Positions 59,650 to 64,000 of a stretch of DNA of 64,000 nucleotides are shown in pieces; within the stretch, counting starts at the first letter, position 1; each line of letters opens with the position of its first letter. The translations under genes were made by a program, and so were the position numbers. The stretch covers positions 496,001 through 560,000 of the forward strand of contig NZ_RAPY01000003.1 of the NCBI RefSeq assembly GCF_003610355.1, written 5' to 3'. The DNA comes from Sphingobacterium detergens (GTDB lineage: Bacteria; Bacteroidota; Bacteroidia; Sphingobacteriales; Sphingobacteriaceae). Under the pieces are notes generated by a model that saw only the letters and a program-made list of their open reading frames with translations, was not told the origin of the DNA and made no database searches.

Positions 59650-61191
59650 ATGACTTTTGAAGAATTTTTCACGAAAAAGAAAATTGATTTAAAAGCTTTA
59701 AAAGCTGCAGATGAACCTTTATTTGAAGAGTTCAGAGCACACTATTCTGCTATGGGCGAGAAAAGCTTTGATCATAGCAAGAAGTTTTGGTTCAACAAGC
59801 TTCGTAAAAGCTACCATCTGGCGGAAGAAGAAACGGTGGTTATCAAAAAACCGATCCAAACAGATCCTGTTGAGAAGGCTCCGGCCGCAACAGATGCCAC
59901 TGCCGCAAAACCTGCAGGTTTCAAACCTAGGTTTAAAGCAACAACTCCAACAACTGAGTCTGCTGAGCAGAAAGAGGAACCTACAACAGAACCTTCGACA
60001 GCAGCTGCAAATTCTACCGCAGGATTTAAGCCGCGCTTTAAACCGGGAATCACTAAAAACACAGCGACTTCAGCTGAGGAGACGTCCGCACCTACAGCTT
60101 TGTCGAACGACACTGCGCCAGAAACGGCTAAACCAACAGGGTTTAAACCCCGTTTCAAGCCAGGTGTGACGAAAGCAGCTGATAGTACTGTTAACGAGGA
60201 TATATCCCCACCTGTAGAGGCCTCGGACAGCTCGGCAACAGAAGCAACGAAGCCGACAGGCTTTAAGCCAAGATTCAAAGCAGGTCTGACGAAAGCAGCT
60301 GAGCCTTTGCAGCCAGCATCTTCAAATTTTGATGAAGCTGGCCCAGCCAATCCATCCATTGAACCACAACAGGAGAATACCGCTGAAACGGATACAACCG
60401 CAGCAAACAAACCCTCAGGATTCAAGCCTAGATTTAAAGCTGGTGTAACGAAAACAGAAAATACGGATTCTTCCCAAACAAAGCCCGCGACAGTAGAGAA
60501 CACTGTTGACAAGCAGCAAAAGGAACCCAGCGAGCAGGAAACAACAATAGCTAAACCAACGGGGTTCACTCCTCGCTTTAAAGCCGGTGTGACGAAAACA
60601 ACTGATAGCACTATTAATGAGGATACATCCTCACCTGCGAAGGCCTCGGACAGCTCGGCAACAGAAGCATCGAAGCCGACAGGCTTTAAGCCAAGATTTA
60701 AAGCCGGAATAACGAAAACAGCAAGTACTGATAACAAACAGGCGGCTGAATCTGTTCAATCCGCAAACTCTTCGGTAGAGGATGCAACGACACCTTCAGC
60801 GGTCGAGGATAGCACTGTTACAGCGAATACATCCTCACCTGCGGAATCCGCGACAAGTTCGGCAACAGAGATATCAAAGCCAACAGGCTTTAAGCCAAGA
60901 TTCAAAGCTGGTTTAACCAAAACAGCAAGTACTGATTCTCCATCGACAGTAGTTCCCTCAGCAGCAAATACGGACTCTACACAGGAAGTGGATCCGCCAA
61001 CAGAAGACCCGAACGCGAAACAAACCGCGGCTCCAGAAGCAACACCAACGGGAAGCAATATGGCCAATCCAACTGTTGAACCCCAGCAGAATGATGATAC
61101 TACAACGGAACAAACTGCAACTAGCAAGCCTACAGGATTCAAACCTCGCTTTAAAGCGGGTTTAACAAAAATTGATAAAAAGGAAGAATAA
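59650..61191 (+). CDS. Nine-repeat basic protein with conserved N-terminal domain, unknown function
   Basis: The first 60 residues form a compact, aromatic and charged domain (MTFEEFFTKKKIDLKAL, then GEKSFDHSKKFWFNKLRKSYHL) that I recall in other Bacteroidota proteins of unknown function. The remainder is disordered-looking, rich in Thr, Ala, Ser, Glu and Pro, and carries nine copies of the motif KPTGFKPRFKAGxTK, starting at about residues 87, 123, 161, 201, 254, 302, 342, 410 and 493. The motif is strongly basic and aromatic while the linkers are acidic. No signal peptide or membrane segment is present. The start ATG 59650 follows from the promoter. Possible nucleic-acid or protein-scaffold role; not established. 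Confidence 0.85.
   Translation: MTFEEFFTKKKIDLKALKAADEPLFEEFRAHYSAMGEKSFDHSKKFWFNKLRKSYHLAEEETVVIKKPIQTDPVEKAPAATDATAAKPAGFKPRFKATTPTTESAEQKEEPTTEPSTAAANSTAGFKPRFKPGITKNTATSAEETSAPTALSNDTAPETAKPTGFKPRFKPGVTKAADSTVNEDISPPVEASDSSATEATKPTGFKPRFKAGLTKAAEPLQPASSNFDEAGPANPSIEPQQENTAETDTTAANKPSGFKPRFKAGVTKTENTDSSQTKPATVENTVDKQQKEPSEQETTIAKPTGFTPRFKAGVTKTTDSTINEDTSSPAKASDSSATEASKPTGFKPRFKAGITKTASTDNKQAAESVQSANSSVEDATTPSAVEDSTVTANTSSPAESATSSATEISKPTGFKPRFKAGLTKTASTDSPSTVVPSAANTDSTQEVDPPTEDPNAKQTAAPEATPTGSNMANPTVEPQQNDDTTTEQTATSKPTGFKPRFKAGLTKIDKKEE
60181..60920 (+). repeat. Extended intragenic DNA repeat inside the nine-repeat gene
   Basis: The segment starting GATAGTACTGTTAACGAGGA (60181) and running through the following KPTGFKPRFK block recurs from 60604 with an offset of 423 bases (141 codons), and a third, more diverged copy starts near 60809. 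The near-identity over about 100 bases, including synonymous positions, shows recent internal duplication. Confidence 0.75.
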
Positions 61192-61257
61192 TTTTCACTA
61201 CATTTAAACTGATTTTTTTTCAACTAGTTTAATAACTCCGATTAAAACCAAAGACCA

Positions 61258-62001
61258 ATGTTAAAGGAAGAAAGACAAGCATTTATTATACATCAGATCA
61301 ATCTACATAACAAAGTTTTATCTTCAGATTTAAGTGTCCAACTTAATGTATCCGAAGATACGATCAGACGTGACTTGAACGAGCTTGCAGAAAATGGCAA
61401 AGTTTTAAAAGTCTACGGTGGAGCGCTTTCCAAATCATTTCAATTTCCTTTTCAGGACGGAAATGTCTACGCTAAAGAAGCGAAAAAAGAAATTGCCAAG
61501 AAGGCAAGCTCATTAATCTCAAATGGTATGACTGTATTGGTCGGCGGGGGAACGACCTTGATTGAACTGGCACGAACAATTCCAGACCATCTTCAATGTA
61601 CATTCTTTACGATCAGCCCACTAGTTGCATTAGAACTGGCTGAAAAGCCAAATCTTGAAGTGATTTTGGTTGGCGGAAAGCTTTCACGTAATACAAACAT
61701 TGTATCAGGTGCACAGGTGGCCAATGAATTGGCGGACCTAAAAGTAGATCTTTGCTTGCTGGGGACCAATTCACTCTCTGTAGAAGATGGGGTAACGGAT
61801 TCAGACTGGGAAGTTGTACAGATCAAACGTGCAATGATCAAATGCTCTAAGAAGGTTGCTATACTCAGTATTGCGGAAAAACTTAATTCCGTTCAAAAAA
61901 TGAAAGTGGTACCTCTACGTGATATTTCCTATTTGATTACTGATATCAATCCGACTGATGTTTCCTTAAAAGAATTTGCGAATACAATTGCAATACTTTA
62001 A
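61258..62001 (+). CDS. DeoR family transcriptional regulator
   Basis: Residues about 1-57 form the DeoR helix-turn-helix (LKEERQAFIIHQI, LSSDLSVQLNVSEDTIRRDLNEL as LNVSEDTIRRDL, then GKVLKVYGGA). Residues about 75-235 form the sugar-phosphate sensor domain (GMTVLVGGGTTLIELARTIP, LEVILVGGKLSRNTNIVSG, DLCLLGTNSLSVEDGVTDSD). The length of 247 is standard. DeoR proteins normally repress sugar-metabolism genes and respond to phosphorylated sugars; the downstream flippase gene 23 bases later could be read from the same transcript, but a regulatory link is unproven. Confidence 0.92.
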   Translation: MLKEERQAFIIHQINLHNKVLSSDLSVQLNVSEDTIRRDLNELAENGKVLKVYGGALSKSFQFPFQDGNVYAKEAKKEIAKKASSLISNGMTVLVGGGTTLIELARTIPDHLQCTFFTISPLVALELAEKPNLEVILVGGKLSRNTNIVSGAQVANELADLKVDLCLLGTNSLSVEDGVTDSDWEVVQIKRAMIKCSKKVAILSIAEKLNSVQKMKVVPLRDISYLITDINPTDVSLKEFANTIAIL

Positions 62002-62024
62002 TATTGCCGCTCATTTAATTTAGC

Positions 62025-63485
62025 ATGTCATCGCAAACGGGAAATGACTCTTTAAAATCAAAAACAACAAAAGGATTGCTATGGGGTGGTATGGCCAGTA
62101 TCATCCAGCAGTTTTTGGGCTTCGGCTTCGGCATTCTACTAAATCGTAAACTAACAGCAGAAGATTACGGTTTAGTAGCCATGATTACCATATTCTCTGT
62201 TCTTGCCTCAGCATTTCAAGAGAGCGGATTTGTGTATGGGATTGTCAATAAAAAAGAAGTTCAACATAAAGACTACAATGCCGTATTCTGGACAAGTGTT
62301 GGAATAGGTACATTTATTTATATTGTATTATTCTTTTCAGCTCCTCTCATTGCCCTGTACTACAACCAGCCGGTACTTGTTGAACTCAGTCGATTCACCT
62401 TTCTGTCCTTCTGGTTAGGAAGTTTCGGGATTGCGCATAACGCCTACCTTTTCCGCAATTTAAAGATCAAGGAAAGAGTGATCACCGGGACTTTGGCCCT
62501 TATCTTATCAAATACAATTGGTATCTATTTAGCCTATAAAGGTTATGCCTATTGGGCATTTGCGGTCCAGATCGTTTCCTATAGCGGTTTTAATATGCTT
62601 GGCTTTTGGTATTTCTCCAAATTCAAGCCCTCATTTACCTTTGATTTCAGTCCTATCCGCGATATTCTAGGGTTTAGCAGTAAAATACTGGTTACCAATA
62701 TTTTTATCAATATTAATAAAAACATATATGCGGCAATTTTGGGAAAACATTATACAACCGAAGAACTAGGATATACTGTTCAACCAAATAAATGGAGCCA
62801 AATGGCGCAGTCTATTTTAACCAATATGGTTAATAACGTCACACAACCTATCCTACGTGAGATAGAAGACGATAAGGACAGACAGGTTCGTGTATTCCGC
62901 AAGCTCATCTCCTTTACGGCTTTTTTAGCTTTTCCAATGTTATTTGGTTTAACAACCGTTGCACAAGACTTCATTACGATTACAATAACCGAAAAATGGC
63001 AGCAAAGTGCTATCTTTCTTCAGATTTTCTGTATTGGAGCTGCTTTTGACTCAGTAAGCAATGTCTTCTCCAGCCTGATTATCAGCAAGGGTAAGTCCCA
63101 GATCTATATGCGAAATATCGTTGTTTTTGGTTTACTTCAAATCGCTATTTTAGTCTTTGGCAAATCGCTTGGCATTGAAATGCTCATCGCCCTAACCTCC
63201 GGATTAAATGCCTTATGGATATTTGTCTGGTACGCTTCGGCTAAACCCTATATGACCTATTCATTCCGTTATCTAATTCAGGATGTTTTTTCATATGCTG
63301 TATTAGCCGGTATCAGCTGTTTGGCAGCACACTATGCCACCGCATCCATTGCCAACCTGTACCTTCGGTTTGCAAGTACTATCGCTGTCGCTGTATGTGC
63401 ATATATTATCGTCAATAGAGTCTTTAAGCCGAGTATTTTGCTTGAATTATTCAGCTATTTCATCACAGTTATCCGAAAAAAATAG
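62025..63485 (+). CDS. Polysaccharide flippase (Wzx/MOP superfamily)
   Basis: The 486-residue inner-membrane protein has about 12-14 hydrophobic helices and starts with the typical KTTKGLLWGGMASIIQQFLGFGFGILLNRKL region (seen as GLLWGGMASIIQQ). It resembles the lipopolysaccharide biosynthesis/oligosaccharide flippase family that moves lipid-linked glycan units to the periplasm. The stop codon is directly followed by the ATG of a glycosyltransferase gene, indicating the start of a surface-polysaccharide operon that continues beyond the window. Substrate unknown. Confidence 0.9.
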   Translation: MSSQTGNDSLKSKTTKGLLWGGMASIIQQFLGFGFGILLNRKLTAEDYGLVAMITIFSVLASAFQESGFVYGIVNKKEVQHKDYNAVFWTSVGIGTFIYIVLFFSAPLIALYYNQPVLVELSRFTFLSFWLGSFGIAHNAYLFRNLKIKERVITGTLALILSNTIGIYLAYKGYAYWAFAVQIVSYSGFNMLGFWYFSKFKPSFTFDFSPIRDILGFSSKILVTNIFININKNIYAAILGKHYTTEELGYTVQPNKWSQMAQSILTNMVNNVTQPILREIEDDKDRQVRVFRKLISFTAFLAFPMLFGLTTVAQDFITITITEKWQQSAIFLQIFCIGAAFDSVSNVFSSLIISKGKSQIYMRNIVVFGLLQIAILVFGKSLGIEMLIALTSGLNALWIFVWYASAKPYMTYSFRYLIQDVFSYAVLAGISCLAAHYATASIANLYLRFASTIAVAVCAYIIVNRVFKPSILLELFSYFITVIRKK

Positions 63486-64000
63486 ATGGCCAAGATTCTC
63501 ACCATAATCGTTTCTTATAATTTTGAACCTTGGATTCACAAATGCCTGCACAGTTTGTTATTATCAAGCCATCCAACGGATATCCTTGTTATAGATAATA
63601 ACTCAAGGGATCATACTTCCCGTATCATCAAAGAAACTTATCCTGCTGTTAGGCTGATAGAAAGTCCCGAAAACCTCGGTTTTGGAAAAGCCAACAACAT
63701 TGGATTGACTATCGCCCTAGAGGAAGATTATGACTACGCCTTTTTGGTCAATCAGGACGCTTGGATAGATCAGAACTGCATCGCCAACCTGATCAAGGTA
63801 AACACTGCAAACATGGGAATTATTTCCCCCATCCACTACGATGGTACGGAGGAAAAACTCGACCATGGCTTCTCAGTCTATACGAAGCATACGCAGTTTG
63901 AAAATTCCTACCGAACTTGCTCATTCGTCAATGCTGCTTTTTGGTTGATACCAAAAGCTGTCATCAAAAAAGTCGGCGGTTTTTCTCCAATTTTCTTCCA
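63486..64000 (+). CDS. Family 2 glycosyltransferase, N-terminal part (cut by window edge)
   Basis: The visible 171 residues begin MAKILTIIVSYNFEPWIHKCLHSL and contain VIDNNSRDHTSRII, ESPENLGFGKANNIGL and FLVNQDAWID, the standard GT2 nucleotide-sugar-binding sequence with QDA in place of DxD as in rhamnosyltransferase-like enzymes. The ATG at 63486 abuts the flippase stop codon, so the genes are co-translated. The rest of the protein lies beyond base 64000. Donor and acceptor sugars cannot be deduced. Confidence 0.88.
   Translation, partial: MAKILTIIVSYNFEPWIHKCLHSLLLSSHPTDILVIDNNSRDHTSRIIKETYPAVRLIESPENLGFGKANNIGLTIALEEDYDYAFLVNQDAWIDQNCIANLIKVNTANMGIISPIHYDGTEEKLDHGFSVYTKHTQFENSYRTCSFVNAAFWLIPKAVIKKVGGFSPIFF

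Noticed and set aside
59811..61223. Long antisense open frames (about 308 and 155 codons) opposite the nine-repeat gene
   Set aside because: They mirror the repeat structure of the sense gene, whose codon composition removes stops on the other strand. They have no promoter or sensible domain.
1..64000. tRNA, rRNA, insertion sequence or prophage
   Set aside because: Inspection of all gaps showed no cloverleaf sequence, rRNA segment, transposase or terminal inverted repeats with target duplication.

Overview
The window looks like a chromosomal segment of a Sphingobacteriaceae bacterium (phylum Bacteroidota), most likely Sphingobacterium. Supporting signs are the TAnnTTTG promoter -7 boxes in front of many genes, the scarcity of Shine-Dalgarno sequences, and family types typical of the phylum: DUF4270 lipoprotein, outer-membrane beta-barrel protein with a carboxypeptidase-like N-domain, DUF4407, and a lipoprotein M3 peptidase. 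The genus is an inference; no marker RNA gene is present. I see no rRNA, tRNA, CRISPR array, prophage, transposase or plasmid function.

Layout. 1-3282: the end of a CPA1-type cation/proton antiporter, a small unknown gene plus a MocR/GntR regulator, and an unknown protein. 3283-3963: a repeat-rich gap. 3964-9512: a minus-strand metal (probably iron) uptake operon of DUF4198 protein, TonB-dependent receptor, two small membrane proteins and a PepSY reductase-like protein, preceded by a roughly 280-nt leader with three hairpins and a weak terminator. 10277-16174: MBL hydrolase, L-serine dehydratase, GHL10 glycosidase and GH3 glycosidase. 16627-24859: TetR regulator, outer-membrane beta-barrel protein, two-component pair, and a DUF4270/Kelch lipoprotein pair. 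25438-41369: glutaminyl cyclase, YraN, DnaG, UDP-glucose dehydrogenase, M3 peptidase, DUF4407, RmuC, a degenerate arginase-fold protein, an epimerase, an unusual SerB fusion and small unknown genes. 41578-52787: Mfd, a trans-sulfuration enzyme, GalK/GalT, phosphoesterase/HemH, IspH and Ndk. 52856-64000: methyltransferase, YbeY, RuvX, a secreted DUF1684-peptide deformylase fusion, Asd, threonine dehydrogenase/YebC, a nine-repeat basic protein, a DeoR regulator, and the start of a surface-polysaccharide cluster (flippase, glycosyltransferase).

Most of this is ordinary core genome. I did not find a clearly new multi-gene defence or mobile system. The strongest unexplained signals are: the structured leader at 9569-9795, with two hairpins sharing an identical six-base loop; the protein at 59650-61191 with nine GFKPRFK repeats; the exported DUF1684-deformylase fusion; a PSP-PGDH-ACT fusion lacking the NAD domain, downstream of a duplicated leader; the arginase-fold protein that has lost metal ligands; several genes whose -7 box sits only 4-8 nt from the start codon; and a set of intergenic direct repeats, one of which duplicates the 3' end of a coding gene.
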